37,682 nucleotides of DNA from GCA-2686765 sp036012725 (GCA_036012725.1 DASCPW010000055.1:1-37682); one strand, 5' to 3'. Shown: positions 7,049 through 17,600, counted from the stretch's first letter. The notes: a model not told the origin generated them from the letters alone. Program-made: numbers and translations.

Positions 7049-9720
7049 TAAAGTGGGTTTACGGTTTTGGCGACGGAAGCGCCGAGGGCAGCGCCGCCAT
7101 GCGCAATCTGCTCGGCGGCAAGGGCGCCAATCTGGCCGAGATGAGCAACCTCGGCCTACCGGTGCCGCCAGGATTTTCCATAACTACGGAAGTCTGCACC
7201 TATTTTTCCAAACACAGCGACACCTATCCCGAAGGTATGAAAGCCCAGGTTGACGAAGCGATAGCCAAAATCGAGAAGATCATCGGCAGCAAGTTCGGCC
7301 ATCCCAACAACACGTTACTGGTCTCCGTCCGCTCGGGCGCCCGCGCCTCCATGCCCGGCATGATGGACACGGTGCTGAACCTCGGCCTCAACAACGAAAC
7401 CGTCAACGGCATGGCCAAGACGAGCGGCGACGAACGTTTCACCTATGACAGCTATCGCCGGTTTATCCAGATGTACGGCAACGTGGTTCTGGGTATCGGT
7501 TCCGATCTGTTTGAAGACATCCTCGACAAACACAAGCACGACCACGGCTACGTCCTGGATACCGACCTGACCGGAGAAGACTGGAAAGCCGTGGCCAAGA
7601 AATTTCTGGCCATGGCGGAAAAGGAGTTGGGCAAGCCGTTCCCACAAGATCCCCAAGAACAGCTCTGGGGCGCCATCGGCGCTGTCTTCAGTTCGTGGAT
7701 GAACGAGCGGGCCATCACCTACCGCAAGCTTTACGATATCCCCGAGGAATGGGGCACGGCGGTCAACGTCCAGGCCATGGTCTTCGGCAACATGGGCGAC
7801 GGCTGCGCCACCGGCGTTTGCTTCACCCGCAATCCGGCCACTGGCGAGAACGCTTATTACGGTGAATTTCTACCCAATGCCCAGGGCGAGGACGTGGTTG
7901 CCGGCATCCGCACGCCCCAGCCCCTGACCATTGCCGAGAAAGAAACTACCGGCACCGATCTGGCGTCCTTGGAAGAAACCATGCCCGAACTCTATGGCCA
8001 GCTGGTTTCGGTGCGCGAGAAGCTGGAACGCCATTACAAAGACATGCAGGACATGGAATTCACCATCCAGAAATACAATCTGTGGATGCTGCAGACCCGC
8101 ACCGGCAAGCGCACGGCGAAAGCATCGTTCAAAATTGCCGTCGACATGCATGACGAAGGGTTGATCGACAAGGCCGAAGCCGTCCGCCGCATCGACCCGG
8201 CGCAACTCGACCAGCTTCTCCATCCAACCCTTGATCCGAATGCCGAGCGTAGCGTCCTCGCCAAGGGTTTGCAGGCCTCGCCTGGGGCGGCGTCGGGCAA
8301 GGTGGTGTTCAGCGCTGATGACGCCGAGACGTGGGTCGGGAACGGCGAAAAGGTGATCCTGGTTCGCGTCGAAACCAGCCCCGAGGACATCGGCGGCATG
8401 CACGTCGCGGAAGGGATTCTGACCACCCGCGGCGGCATGACCAGCCACGCCGCGGTGGTGGCGCGCGGCATGGGGACTCCCTGCGTGTCCGGGGCCGGCG
8501 ATTTACAGGTTGATTACACCGCCAAGACCCTGACGGCAGGCAACGACGTTATCAAGGAAGGCAACATCATCACCATCGACGGCAGCAGTGGCGAGGTGAT
8601 GAAGGGACTGATCCCAACCATCCAGCCGGAGATGTCCGGTGATTTCGCCCGTCTCATGGGATGGGTAGATGAATTCCGCACCATGGGCGTGCGCACCAAC
8701 GCCGATATGCCCGCCGACGCCAAGCTGGCGCGTGAATTTGGCGCCGAGGGCATTGGCCTGGTCCGCACCGAGCACATGTTTTTCGACCCCCAACGCATCA
8801 ACCACATGCGTGAAGTGATCGTCGCCGGGGACGAGGCCCAACGCCGCGCGGCGGTCGCCAAGCTATTACCCTACCAGCGCCAGGACTTTATCGACCTGTT
8901 CACCATCATGGACGGATTGCCGGTGACGATCCGCCTCCTTGATCCGCCGTTGCACGAATTCCTGCCCCATAAGGAAGCGGACATGGCCGAAGTCGCCAAA
9001 GCCGCCGGCACCGACATCGCCACCGTCAAGGCCCGCGCCGCCCAGTTGCACGAGTTGAACCCCATGCTCGGCCATCGCGGCTGCCGTCTCGGCGTTACCT
9101 ATCCGGAAATTTACGAAATGCAGGCGCGCGCTATATTTGAGGCCGCCGCCGCCATCGTCAAGGCGGGCAAATCGATAACACCAGAGGTAATGATCCCCTT
9201 GGTCGGCATGAAAAAGGAGTTCGAAACCCTCAAGGAAGTGGCCGAAAAAATGGCCACCGAAGTGATGAAAGAGAAACAAGTCAAATTCGATTACCTGATC
9301 GGCACCATGATCGAACTGCCCAGCGCGGCGTTATGCGCTGGCAAGATCGCCGAAACTGCCCAATTTTTTAGTTTCGGTACCAACGACCTGACGCAGACCA
9401 CTTTCGGTCTTTCGCGCGACGACGCCGGCCCATTCATCCAGATTTACCTAGACAAGGGGATCATGGAAAGCGACCCCTTTGTTTCCATCGATCAGGAAAG
9501 CGTCGGCGAATTAGTCCAGATCGGCACCAAGCGCGGCCGGGAAACCCGGCCGGATATAAAAATCGGCATTTGCGGCGAACATGGCGGCGACCCGGCCACC
9601 GTCCACTTTTGCCAGAAAGTGGGTTTGGACTACGTTTCCTGCTCGCCCTACCGGGTACCCATCGCGCGCCTGGCGGCGGCGCAGGCGGCTTTAGGCGTGG
9701 AAGCCAAGACCAACGCCTGA
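7045..9720 (+). CDS. ppdK: Pyruvate, phosphate dikinase
   Basis: This 891-residue enzyme interconverts ATP + pyruvate + Pi and AMP + PEP + PPi in the cytoplasm. Domains in order are an N-terminal ATP-grasp nucleotide-binding part (GGKGANLAEMSNLGLPVPPGF at about 24-44, SVRSGARASMPGMMDTVLN at 94-112), a swivelling phosphohistidine domain with His468 in TSHAAVVARG, and a C-terminal TIM barrel with the PEP/pyruvate site (LVRTEHMFF) and Cys about 843 in GICGEHGGDP. All catalytic residues are present and the length is typical. Linkage to glyQS is common in alphaproteobacteria. It probably supports gluconeogenic PEP formation or PPi-dependent glycolysis. Confidence 0.97.
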   Translation: MIKWVYGFGDGSAEGSAAMRNLLGGKGANLAEMSNLGLPVPPGFSITTEVCTYFSKHSDTYPEGMKAQVDEAIAKIEKIIGSKFGHPNNTLLVSVRSGARASMPGMMDTVLNLGLNNETVNGMAKTSGDERFTYDSYRRFIQMYGNVVLGIGSDLFEDILDKHKHDHGYVLDTDLTGEDWKAVAKKFLAMAEKELGKPFPQDPQEQLWGAIGAVFSSWMNERAITYRKLYDIPEEWGTAVNVQAMVFGNMGDGCATGVCFTRNPATGENAYYGEFLPNAQGEDVVAGIRTPQPLTIAEKETTGTDLASLEETMPELYGQLVSVREKLERHYKDMQDMEFTIQKYNLWMLQTRTGKRTAKASFKIAVDMHDEGLIDKAEAVRRIDPAQLDQLLHPTLDPNAERSVLAKGLQASPGAASGKVVFSADDAETWVGNGEKVILVRVETSPEDIGGMHVAEGILTTRGGMTSHAAVVARGMGTPCVSGAGDLQVDYTAKTLTAGNDVIKEGNIITIDGSSGEVMKGLIPTIQPEMSGDFARLMGWVDEFRTMGVRTNADMPADAKLAREFGAEGIGLVRTEHMFFDPQRINHMREVIVAGDEAQRRAAVAKLLPYQRQDFIDLFTIMDGLPVTIRLLDPPLHEFLPHKEADMAEVAKAAGTDIATVKARAAQLHELNPMLGHRGCRLGVTYPEIYEMQARAIFEAAAAIVKAGKSITPEVMIPLVGMKKEFETLKEVAEKMATEVMKEKQVKFDYLIGTMIELPSAALCAGKIAETAQFFSFGTNDLTQTTFGLSRDDAGPFIQIYLDKGIMESDPFVSIDQESVGELVQIGTKRGRETRPDIKIGICGEHGGDPATVHFCQKVGLDYVSCSPYRVPIARLAAAQAALGVEAKTNA

Positions 9721-9874
9721 ACGACGCGGCTATTACTGGCCGGCGAAGCCGGCACGCCCGGCTCGACGAAGAGGACAGCATCATTCATCATCTGCTTGAA
9801 ATTTTCGTCGACCGGCTCCGCAACCAAGCCCACAACCTGTAAACAGACTAGCTACACACTTTCAAAACCTCTCG

Positions 9875-12800
9875 ATGACCAACACGCCGCCTTCCGCCGG
9901 TCCCCCCTCCGCTTCCGGCGGGGGCTGGCAATTCTGGATCGACAGGGGCGGCACTTTTACCGACGTGGTCGCCCGCCGGCCCGACGGCCGGGTGGTTACA
10001 CGGAAGCTGCTTTCGGCCGACCCGGAACGTTACGACGATGCTGCCATCGAGGGCATCCGCACCCTTCTAGGCCTCGCCGCCAGCGCAGCAATCCCGGCGG
10101 ACGCCATCAAGGCCGTCAAAATGGGCACGACGGTAGCGACCAACGCGCTTTTGGAGCGCCAGGGCGAAGAAACGGTTTTGGTTATCACCAAGGGATTCGG
10201 AGACGCCCTTCGCATCGGCTATCAGAATCGGCCCAGGCTTTTCGCCCGCCACATCGTTTTGCCGTCAATGCTTTACGTCCGGGTGATCGAGGTGAATGAG
10301 CGGATCGGCGCCAAAGGCGAGGTTGTGGACCGACCCGACCTTGAACGCGCCCGCGCCGATCTGCAAGCCGCCTTTGACGAGGGAATACGTTCCGCCGCCA
10401 TCGTCTTCATGCATGCCTACCGGTACCCCCAACACGAAGAGGCCGTCGCCGGACTGGCCAGGGACATCGGTTTTACCTGGGTCTCCGCTTCTCATGCCGT
10501 CAGCCCGCTGATGAAGCTGGTCAGCCGCGGCGACACCACCGTCGTCGATGCCTATCTCTCGCCCCTGCTGCGCCGTCACGTGGACACCGTCGCCGCCGAA
10601 TTGGGCGGGGCGCGCTTGATGTTCATGCGCTCCAACGGCGGTCTCGCCAAGGCAACGTTGTTCAAGGGCAAAGACAGCATTCTCTCCGGTCCCGCCGGCG
10701 GCGTCGTCGGCATGGCGCAAACCGCCGCCCTGGCCGGATTCGTCAAGGTCATCGGCTTCGACATGGGCGGCACTTCGACCGACGTTTCCCATTTCAACGG
10801 CGAATTCGAGCGCACTTTCGAAACCCTGGTAGCCGGCGTGCGCATGCGGGCGCCGATGATGCACATCCATACGGTTGCGGCCGGCGGCGGCTCGATCCTC
10901 CATTTTGACGGGGCGCGCTTCCGGGTCGGGCCGGATTCGGCGGGCGCCGATCCCGGCCCCGCCTGCTACCGGCGCCAGGGACCGGCCACCGTCACCGATT
11001 GCAACGTCATGCTCGGCAAGATACAGCCGAAATTCTTTCCCGCTGTCTTTGGAAAGGATGGCGATCAACCCTTAGACGCCGATGCCGCCGGCAAACATTT
11101 CACCGCTTTGGCCGGCGCCATCCAAGCCGCCACCGGCGACATCCAGGCGCCTGAGCAGGTGGCGGAAGGTTTTTTGATGATCGCCGTCGATAACATGGCC
11201 AACACCATCAAACGGATTTCCGTGCAACGCGGCTATGACGTCAGCGAATACACGCTTAATTGTTTCGGCGGCGCCGGCGGGCAGCATGCCTGCCTGGTCG
11301 CCGACGCACTCACCATGAGCCGGATACTCGTCCATCCCCTGGCCGGCGTGCTGTCGGCCTACGGCATGGGCCTGGCCAACATGACCGCCATGCGCGGGCA
11401 AAGTATAGAGGCAGAGATTGAGACCGTCATGAGCGGCGACTTGGCCACCGCCCTCGATGCGCTGGAAAGGGAGGCGCGATCCGAACTTCACGGCCAGGGA
11501 GTGGCCATGGAAACCATCTCGGTCCTCCGCAAGAGCCACTTGCGTTATGCCGGAACCGATACCGCGTTGATGGTGAACTTCACCGACAGCACTGGCATGG
11601 CCGCTGATTTCGAAGCCGCCCACAGGCGGCGCTTCGGTTTTGTCATCCCGGATCGCAGTTTGATCGTCGAGGCGATTTCGGTCGAGGCGGTGGCCGCCTC
11701 CGAAGCCGTCGAGGAGCCAAAAATACGCGCTGTTGCCGGCACTCGGCCGGCGCAACCCCTGGACACCGTCAGCATCTATTCCGGCGGCGCCTGGCACGAG
11801 GCTGCCGTTTACAGAAGGCACTCGCTGTCGCCCGCCGACGTTATCGATGGCCCGGCGATTATCGTCGACGCTCACGCCACCACCGTCGTCGAGCCCGGCT
11901 GGCGGGCCGAATTGACCGCTTTCGGACACCTGATCCTCAGCCGCCGCCTGCCGCGCCCGGCGGCGGTGGCGATCGGCGCCGAGACCGATCCGGTAATGTT
12001 GGAAATTTTCAACAATCTGTTCATGTCCATCGCCGAACAGATGGGAGCGACCCTAGCCAATACCGCTCATTCGGTGAACATCAAGGAACGTCTAGACTTT
12101 TCCTGCGCCGTTTTCGACCAGGACGGCCAGCTCGTTGCCAACGCGCCGCACATCCCCGTGCATTTGGGCTCCATGGGCGAAAGCGTCGAAACCGTCATCA
12201 CTGAACGTCTCGGCGCCATGAAGCCGGGTGACGTATACGCCCTCAACGCGCCCTATAACGGCGGCACCCATCTTCCCGACATCACCGTCATCACGCCGGT
12301 CTTCGGCGAGGACAGCAAAGAGCCGCTGTTTTTTGTCGGGTCGCGGGGGCATCACGCCGATATTGGCGGCATAACGCCTGGCTCCATGCCGCCAGACAGC
12401 ACTTCGATCGACGATGAGGGCGTGCTGATCGATAACTTCCTGCTGATCGAGACCGGCCGTTTCCGCGACACCGAACTCCGGGAACTTCTCAGTTCGGGGC
12501 CCTGGCCGGCGCGCAACCCTGAACAGAACATCGCCGATCTCAGGGCGCAAATCGCCGCCAACGAAAAAGGCGCCCGGGAACTCAAGAGGATGGTGGATCA
12601 CTACGGCCTGGAGGTGGTCCGGGCCTACATGGGGCACGTCCAGAACAACGCCGAGGAGTCGGTTCGCCGGGTCATCGACGTTCTCGACAATGGCGCTTTC
12701 GCCCTTGAGATGGACGACGGCAGCGCCATCAATGTCAAGATCACCATTGATAAAAAGGTCAGAGTCGCGGTCATCGACTTCACTGGAACCTCGGCCCAGC

Positions 12801-13543
12801 GGCCGGGCAATTTTAACGCCCCCTTCGCCGTCTGCCGAGCGGCGGTGCTATACGTATTCCGGACCCTAGTTAACGACGACATCCCGCTCAACGCTGGTTG
12901 CATGAAGCCGCTCCGCATCATCGTTCCCAAAGGCTCGATGCTCAATCCCCGCTACCCGGCGGCAGTGGTCGCGGGCAACGTCGAGACAAGCCAAGCCGTT
13001 GTCGACGCCCTCTATGGGGCTCTTGGCGTCATGGCGGCAAGTCAAGGCACGATGAACAATTTCACCTTTGGCAACGATGACTACCAGTACTACGAAACCA
13101 TATGCGGCGGCTCCGGCGCTGGACCCGATTTCAACGGCACCGACGCGATCCACACCCATATGACCAACTCACGGCTGACCGACCCGGAAGTGCTGGAGTT
13201 GCGCTATCCGGTGCGGGTCGAGGAGTTTTCGATCCGCGCTTGCTCGGCTGGCGGCGGCAGGTTCAGGGGAGGAAACGGTGTCCGCCGCCGTATCCGCTTC
13301 CTGGAAACGATGACGGCGGCGATCCTTTCCGGACGGCGGCGGCGAGGCCCGCCCGGCATGGCCGGTGGTGGTGGCGGGCGGGTGGGAAGAAACACTGTCG
13401 AACGGGCCCGGGGTTCGATTGATATTCTTGCCGCCACCGACAAGACCGAGGTTGACGCCGGCGATGTTTTCATCATCGAAACCCCTGGCGGCGGTGGCTA
13501 TGGGGAAACGATGGGGAAAAATTCAGATAAAAGGAAAAAATAA
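9875..13543 (+). CDS. 5-oxoprolinase, fused HyuA-HyuB type (ATP-hydrolysing)
   Basis: This is a single 1222-residue chain joining the hydantoinase A/oxoprolinase half (residues about 20-690) to the hydantoinase B half (about 705-1210). The N-terminal ATP-binding motif is DRGGTFTDVVARRPDG; VIGFDMGGTSTDVS and GPAGGVVGMAQ follow in the HyuA half. The B half opens with MLEIFNNLFMSIAEQMGATL, continues with HSVNIKERLDFSCAVFD and GTHLPDITVITPVF, and ends with the glycine-rich TPGGGGYGE. Fused enzymes of this size usually open 5-oxoproline to glutamate using ATP, in glutathione turnover; the window also carries gshB. The exact substrate is inferred. The upstream 154 bases hold no recognisable gene. 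Confidence 0.9.
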   Translation: MTNTPPSAGPPSASGGGWQFWIDRGGTFTDVVARRPDGRVVTRKLLSADPERYDDAAIEGIRTLLGLAASAAIPADAIKAVKMGTTVATNALLERQGEETVLVITKGFGDALRIGYQNRPRLFARHIVLPSMLYVRVIEVNERIGAKGEVVDRPDLERARADLQAAFDEGIRSAAIVFMHAYRYPQHEEAVAGLARDIGFTWVSASHAVSPLMKLVSRGDTTVVDAYLSPLLRRHVDTVAAELGGARLMFMRSNGGLAKATLFKGKDSILSGPAGGVVGMAQTAALAGFVKVIGFDMGGTSTDVSHFNGEFERTFETLVAGVRMRAPMMHIHTVAAGGGSILHFDGARFRVGPDSAGADPGPACYRRQGPATVTDCNVMLGKIQPKFFPAVFGKDGDQPLDADAAGKHFTALAGAIQAATGDIQAPEQVAEGFLMIAVDNMANTIKRISVQRGYDVSEYTLNCFGGAGGQHACLVADALTMSRILVHPLAGVLSAYGMGLANMTAMRGQSIEAEIETVMSGDLATALDALEREARSELHGQGVAMETISVLRKSHLRYAGTDTALMVNFTDSTGMAADFEAAHRRRFGFVIPDRSLIVEAISVEAVAASEAVEEPKIRAVAGTRPAQPLDTVSIYSGGAWHEAAVYRRHSLSPADVIDGPAIIVDAHATTVVEPGWRAELTAFGHLILSRRLPRPAAVAIGAETDPVMLEIFNNLFMSIAEQMGATLANTAHSVNIKERLDFSCAVFDQDGQLVANAPHIPVHLGSMGESVETVITERLGAMKPGDVYALNAPYNGGTHLPDITVITPVFGEDSKEPLFFVGSRGHHADIGGITPGSMPPDSTSIDDEGVLIDNFLLIETGRFRDTELRELLSSGPWPARNPEQNIADLRAQIAANEKGARELKRMVDHYGLEVVRAYMGHVQNNAEESVRRVIDVLDNGAFALEMDDGSAINVKITIDKKVRVAVIDFTGTSAQRPGNFNAPFAVCRAAVLYVFRTLVNDDIPLNAGCMKPLRIIVPKGSMLNPRYPAAVVAGNVETSQAVVDALYGALGVMAASQGTMNNFTFGNDDYQYYETICGGSGAGPDFNGTDAIHTHMTNSRLTDPEVLELRYPVRVEEFSIRACSAGGGRFRGGNGVRRRIRFLETMTAAILSGRRRRGPPGMAGGGGGRVGRNTVERARGSIDILAATDKTEVDAGDVFIIETPGGGGYGETMGKNSDKRKK

Positions 13544-13654
13544 CCGGGACCGCCCCAAAATGGGCGACAACGCCAGGGCAAGGACCAGAGCAGCGGCAAA
13601 GCTCCAGCACAGAGGGCGTGATCATGTCCAAGTCTTTCCATTCATGACAATTCA

Positions 13655-13673
13655 TTAGAGCATTTCAGATTGG
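13655..13673. repeat. Possible half copy of the AGAGC palindromic repeat
   Basis: TTAGAGCATTTCAGATTGG resembles the left arm of the hairpin at 2026-2091 (TTAGAGCAAA, then CAGATTGAT). No matching right arm is seen before ribF, so this would be a truncated copy. It lies in a 238-base gap between the 5-oxoprolinase gene and ribF that contains no convincing gene. Confidence 0.4.
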
Positions 13674-13781
13674 CCACCGCCAAAACATTTATCCCGCGCT
13701 TTTTTCTCGGCAAGCAATTTTTTGACTTTCGTGTTGTTTCTCCTTGACCCGGCTTGAAGGCACTGACACTTATTTGCCGCC

Positions 13782-14723
13782 ATGCGGATCTTTCGTCATT
13801 TCGAATCCCTGCCGGCGGAAGCCCGCGGCGCCGCGGTCGCCATCGGAAACTTCGACGGAGTCCATCGCGGCCATCAGGCGGTGATCGCCGAGGCCGGCCA
13901 CATCGCGCTGGCCGCTGAGGTGCCGTTGGCGGTGCTCACCTTCGAGCCCCACCCGCGCGAATTCTTCCGGCCCGGCACCGAACCCTTTCGCCTTACCCCT
14001 TTCCGGACCAAGGCCCATCAAATTGAGGAGTTGGGCGTCGATCACATGATCGTCTTGCACTTCGACGATAAATTTTCTCTCCTCGCAGCCACCGATTTCG
14101 TCCACAAGGTGCTGGTCGAGGGACTGGGCGTCCATCACGTGGTCTCGGGCTATGATTTCGTTTTCGGACACCGCCGCCAGGGCGACTGCGAATTGCTTTT
14201 GCACATGGGCCGAGAACAAGGTTTCGGTTATTCCTGCGTCAAGGCGGTCGAGAACGGCGATGGGCGGGTCTATTCCTCGACCGCCGTTCGCAACTGCCTC
14301 AAGACCGCCAACCCCCAAGCCGCCGCCCGCATGCTGGACCGCGACTATGAGATCGAGGGGCGCGTGGAAAAGGGCACCCGGCGCGGACACAGCGTCGGTT
14401 TTCCCACCGCCAACATGCATCTTGGCGAATACATGCGCCCCGCCAACGGCGTTTACGCCGTCAGGGCCGGCATCGACAAGGGCCGCGACACGATCTGGCT
14501 GGACGGCGCCGCCAACCTTGGACAGCGTCCCACTTTCCCCGAAACGGACGTAATTTTGGAAGTGCATCTCTTCGATTTCGACGGCGATCTTTACGGCCGA
14601 CACCTGCGGGTGCGGCTGGTCGATTATTTACGGGCCGAAAAGAAATTTGACGGGCTTGACGATTTGAAGGCACAAATCGCCGAAGATTGCGCCCGTGCAT
14701 TGGAAATTCTGACGGGTCAATGA
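13782..14723 (+). CDS. ribF: Bifunctional riboflavin kinase / FAD synthetase
   Basis: This 313-residue enzyme converts riboflavin to FMN and then FAD. The N-terminal nucleotidyltransferase (FAD synthetase) domain shows GNFDGVHRGHQ at 22-32 and YDFVFGHRRQG near 124-134. The C-terminal riboflavin kinase domain shows RRGHSVGFPTANM near 199-211 and NLGQRPTF. Both activities appear intact. No clear Shine-Dalgarno precedes the ATG, but the start fits the family. It heads a run ribF-ileS-lspA, a gene order frequent in proteobacteria. Confidence 0.95.
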   Translation: MRIFRHFESLPAEARGAAVAIGNFDGVHRGHQAVIAEAGHIALAAEVPLAVLTFEPHPREFFRPGTEPFRLTPFRTKAHQIEELGVDHMIVLHFDDKFSLLAATDFVHKVLVEGLGVHHVVSGYDFVFGHRRQGDCELLLHMGREQGFGYSCVKAVENGDGRVYSSTAVRNCLKTANPQAAARMLDRDYEIEGRVEKGTRRGHSVGFPTANMHLGEYMRPANGVYAVRAGIDKGRDTIWLDGAANLGQRPTFPETDVILEVHLFDFDGDLYGRHLRVRLVDYLRAEKKFDGLDDLKAQIAEDCARALEILTGQ

Positions 14724-14759
14724 AAACCACCAAGATGGGAAGAGCCCGAAAGCGATCAA

Positions 14760-17600
14760 ATGAGCATAGATTATAGATCGACCATTTTTCTTCCTCGCAC
14801 GGATTTTTCCATGAAGGCAGGCTTGCCCAGCCTTGAGCCCGAAATCCTCAAGCGATGGGAAGACATGGGCCTTTACCGCCGCCAGCGCGAAGCCAGCAAG
14901 GGACGGGAAAAATTCATTCTTCATGACGGCCCGCCTTACGCCAACGGGCATTTACACATCGGCCACGCGTTGAACAAAATCTTAAAAGATGTGATCAATC
15001 GCTGTCAGCAAATGACCGGCAAGGATTGTGTTTACATTCCCGGATGGGACTGTCATGGCTTGCCCATCGAGTGGAAGATCGAGGAACAATACCGCAAGGC
15101 CAAAAAAAACAAGGACGACGTCCCCATTATCCAGTTCCGCCGGGAATGCCGCCAATTCGCCGAAAAATGGATCGGCGTCCAACGCGATGAATTCAAGCGC
15201 TTGGGCATCATTGGCGATTGGGACAATCCGTACACCACCATGACCTTCGCCGCCGAGGCACAGATTGTCCGCGAACTCGGCAAGTTTTTAATGAACGGAT
15301 CGCTCGTCAAGGGAGCTAAACCGGTCCTCTGGTCGGTGGTCGAAAAAACGGCCCTGGCCGAGGCCGAGGTCGAATATAACGACCATACCTCGACAGCCAT
15401 TTTCGTCCGCTTCCCCGTCGCCAAGGCGGCGATGCCGGAACTCGAAGGCGCCGCTATTGTCATTTGGACGACGACGCCGTGGACGATACCCGGCAACCGC
15501 GCCGTCGCTTACGGCGGCGCAATCGATTATGCGGTCATCAAGGCCGAGCGTACCGCCGAGGGCGGGCGGGCGGTGGCCGGTGAAACATTGGTCGTTGCCG
15601 AAGCATTGCTCGCCGATCTGACCACCGCCGCCGGGATTGCCGAATACGGCATCGTGCGGCGCTGCAAAGGCGACGATCTGGCCGGCACCATTTGTCGTCA
15701 TCCCCTGCACGGCAATGGTTATGACTTCGAAGTGCCGGTTCTGGCCGCCCATTTCGTCGATACCGAAACCGGCACCGGTTTCGTCCACATCGCGCCTGGT
15801 CACGGCGTCGATGACTGGGAACTGGGAACCCGGCACGCTCTGCCGGTACCCGAAACGGTCGACGGCGGCGGCCTTTTCCTTGACCAGGTGCCAATGTTCG
15901 CGGGCCTGCATGTTTTCAAGACCGACGAGCCGGTGGTGGAGGCGCTTGGCCAGGCCGGCGCCTTGCTGGCGTCGGGCAGGCTCACCCACAGCTACCCCCA
16001 TTCCTGGCGTTCCAAGGCGCCGCTGATCTTCCGCAATACGCCGCAGTGGTTCATCAGCATGGACAAGACGGGCCTTCGCCAGACGGCGCTCGAGGCCATT
16101 GACAAGATCCGGTTTTTTCCACTTTCTGGGAAAACACGCCTGCGCGAGATGGTCTCGACCCGGCCCGATTGGTGTGTCTCGCGCCAACGCGCCTGGGGCG
16201 TGCCGATCACCGTCTTCGTCGACAAAAGCAGCGGCCAGCCACTGCGCGACCCCAAGGTGCATGAGCGCATCGCCGAAGCGGTCGAGGCGGAAGGGGTGGA
16301 TGCCTGGTTCACCTCCGACCCGTCGCGCTTTCTCGGCCCCGATCACGGCGCCGACGATTTCGTCCAGGTCACGGATATTCTTGACGTTTGGTTCGATTCG
16401 GGCACCACCCATAGCTTCGTCCTGGAACCCGATCCCGATCTCGAATGGCCGGCGGCGCTCTACCTGGAAGGAACGGACCAACACCGGGGCTGGTTCCAAT
16501 CGTCGCTCTTGGAATCCTGCGGAACCCGTGGGCAAGCGCCTTACAAGGCGGTGCTGACGCACGGTTTCGTCATGGGCGAGGACGGGCACAAGATGTCGAA
16601 ATCCGTGGGCAACGTCGTCTCGCCCCAGGACGTGGTCGGCAAGTATGGCGCCGATATCCTGCGGCTCTGGGTGGCCGGCTCGGATTATTCGGAAGACCTT
16701 CGCATCGGCCCCGAAATTTTGAAACAGCACGCGGATATCTATCGACGCTTGCGCAACACTCTGCGCTTCTTGTTGGGCAACCTGAACGATTTCAACGAAA
16801 GCGAACGCTTGGGATTATCCGAAATGCCGGAGTTGGAACGCTGGGTCTTGCACCGGATATGGGAACTGGACCGCCAGTTGCGACAGGCCTGCGAGGATTT
16901 ACATTTCCATCCCCTGTTCACCGAGCTGCACAACTTCTGCACGGTTGACCTTTCGGCCTTTTATTTCGATATCCGCAAGGACAGCCTCTATTGCGACCGG
17001 GCGGATTCCCTGACCCGCCGGGCGGCGCGCACGGTCCTCGACCGCCTGTTCGACCACCTGATCGCGTGGCTGGCGCCGTTTATCTGCTTCACGGCGGAGG
17101 AAACCTGGCTTGCCCGCAACCCCGGAGAGGATGAAAGCATTCACCTTCGTCAGTTCCCGGAGATCCCCGAGGATTGGCGCAACGATATCCTTGCCGGCAA
17201 ATGGCTTCTGATCCGGGACCTTCGCAAGGTCGTGACGGGAGCGCTCGAAGTGGCCCGCGCCGACAAGGAGATCGGATCGAGTCTTCAGGCGGCACCGGTG
17301 ATTTTCGCCGACAAACGCTATCACGAAGTTCTCAACGGCGTTGATTGGCCGGAAATCTGCATCACCTCTGGCATCCAGGTGAAGCCTTTCGACCAGCATT
17401 TGGCAGACAACCTGAATGCCGGTTTTTTCTCCCTTCCGCAAGAAGTGCCCGGCGCCGCCGTCGAAGTCCACCTCGCCGAAGGGGAAAAATGCCAGCGCTG
17501 CTGGAAGATTCTCGACGATGTCGGCGACGCGACCGACTACCCCGAGGTCTGTGGCCGTTGCGCCGACGCTGTTCGCCACCTGACGGCCGAGGAAAAATGA
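14760..17600 (+). CDS. ileS: Isoleucyl-tRNA synthetase
   Basis: This class I aminoacyl-tRNA synthetase of 946 residues charges tRNA(Ile) and edits valine. The HIGH motif is at 66-69 (within NGHLHIGHALN), the CP1 editing domain contains WTTTPWTIPGN, and KMSKS lies at 611-615 in DGHKMSKSVGN. The C-terminal zinc finger has Cys911/Cys914 and Cys931/Cys934 (CQRC, CGRC). These are features of the bacterial type-1 enzyme, which is usually mupirocin-sensitive; that sensitivity is inferred. The gene lies 36 bases after ribF and 28 bases before lspA. Confidence 0.97.
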   Translation: MSIDYRSTIFLPRTDFSMKAGLPSLEPEILKRWEDMGLYRRQREASKGREKFILHDGPPYANGHLHIGHALNKILKDVINRCQQMTGKDCVYIPGWDCHGLPIEWKIEEQYRKAKKNKDDVPIIQFRRECRQFAEKWIGVQRDEFKRLGIIGDWDNPYTTMTFAAEAQIVRELGKFLMNGSLVKGAKPVLWSVVEKTALAEAEVEYNDHTSTAIFVRFPVAKAAMPELEGAAIVIWTTTPWTIPGNRAVAYGGAIDYAVIKAERTAEGGRAVAGETLVVAEALLADLTTAAGIAEYGIVRRCKGDDLAGTICRHPLHGNGYDFEVPVLAAHFVDTETGTGFVHIAPGHGVDDWELGTRHALPVPETVDGGGLFLDQVPMFAGLHVFKTDEPVVEALGQAGALLASGRLTHSYPHSWRSKAPLIFRNTPQWFISMDKTGLRQTALEAIDKIRFFPLSGKTRLREMVSTRPDWCVSRQRAWGVPITVFVDKSSGQPLRDPKVHERIAEAVEAEGVDAWFTSDPSRFLGPDHGADDFVQVTDILDVWFDSGTTHSFVLEPDPDLEWPAALYLEGTDQHRGWFQSSLLESCGTRGQAPYKAVLTHGFVMGEDGHKMSKSVGNVVSPQDVVGKYGADILRLWVAGSDYSEDLRIGPEILKQHADIYRRLRNTLRFLLGNLNDFNESERLGLSEMPELERWVLHRIWELDRQLRQACEDLHFHPLFTELHNFCTVDLSAFYFDIRKDSLYCDRADSLTRRAARTVLDRLFDHLIAWLAPFICFTAEETWLARNPGEDESIHLRQFPEIPEDWRNDILAGKWLLIRDLRKVVTGALEVARADKEIGSSLQAAPVIFADKRYHEVLNGVDWPEICITSGIQVKPFDQHLADNLNAGFFSLPQEVPGAAVEVHLAEGEKCQRCWKILDDVGDATDYPEVCGRCADAVRHLTAEEK

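Noticed and set aside
9734..9753. GCCGGC...GCCGGC repeat after ppdK as a terminator
   Set aside because: The self-complementary GC hexamers can pair, but no T-run follows, and such hexamers are frequent in this GC-rich DNA.
9721..9842. ORF tail after ppdK on the plus strand (ending LRNQAHNL) and an opposing minus-strand ORF
   Set aside because: Both depend on reading antisense or out of frame through ppdK. Neither has a start in the gap or a recognisable pattern, so the gap is treated as non-coding.
13473..13655. A 60-codon minus-strand ORF with a hydrophobic stretch between the 5-oxoprolinase gene and ribF
   Set aside because: Part of it is antisense to the oxoprolinase 3' end. There is no ribosome-binding site or family pattern.
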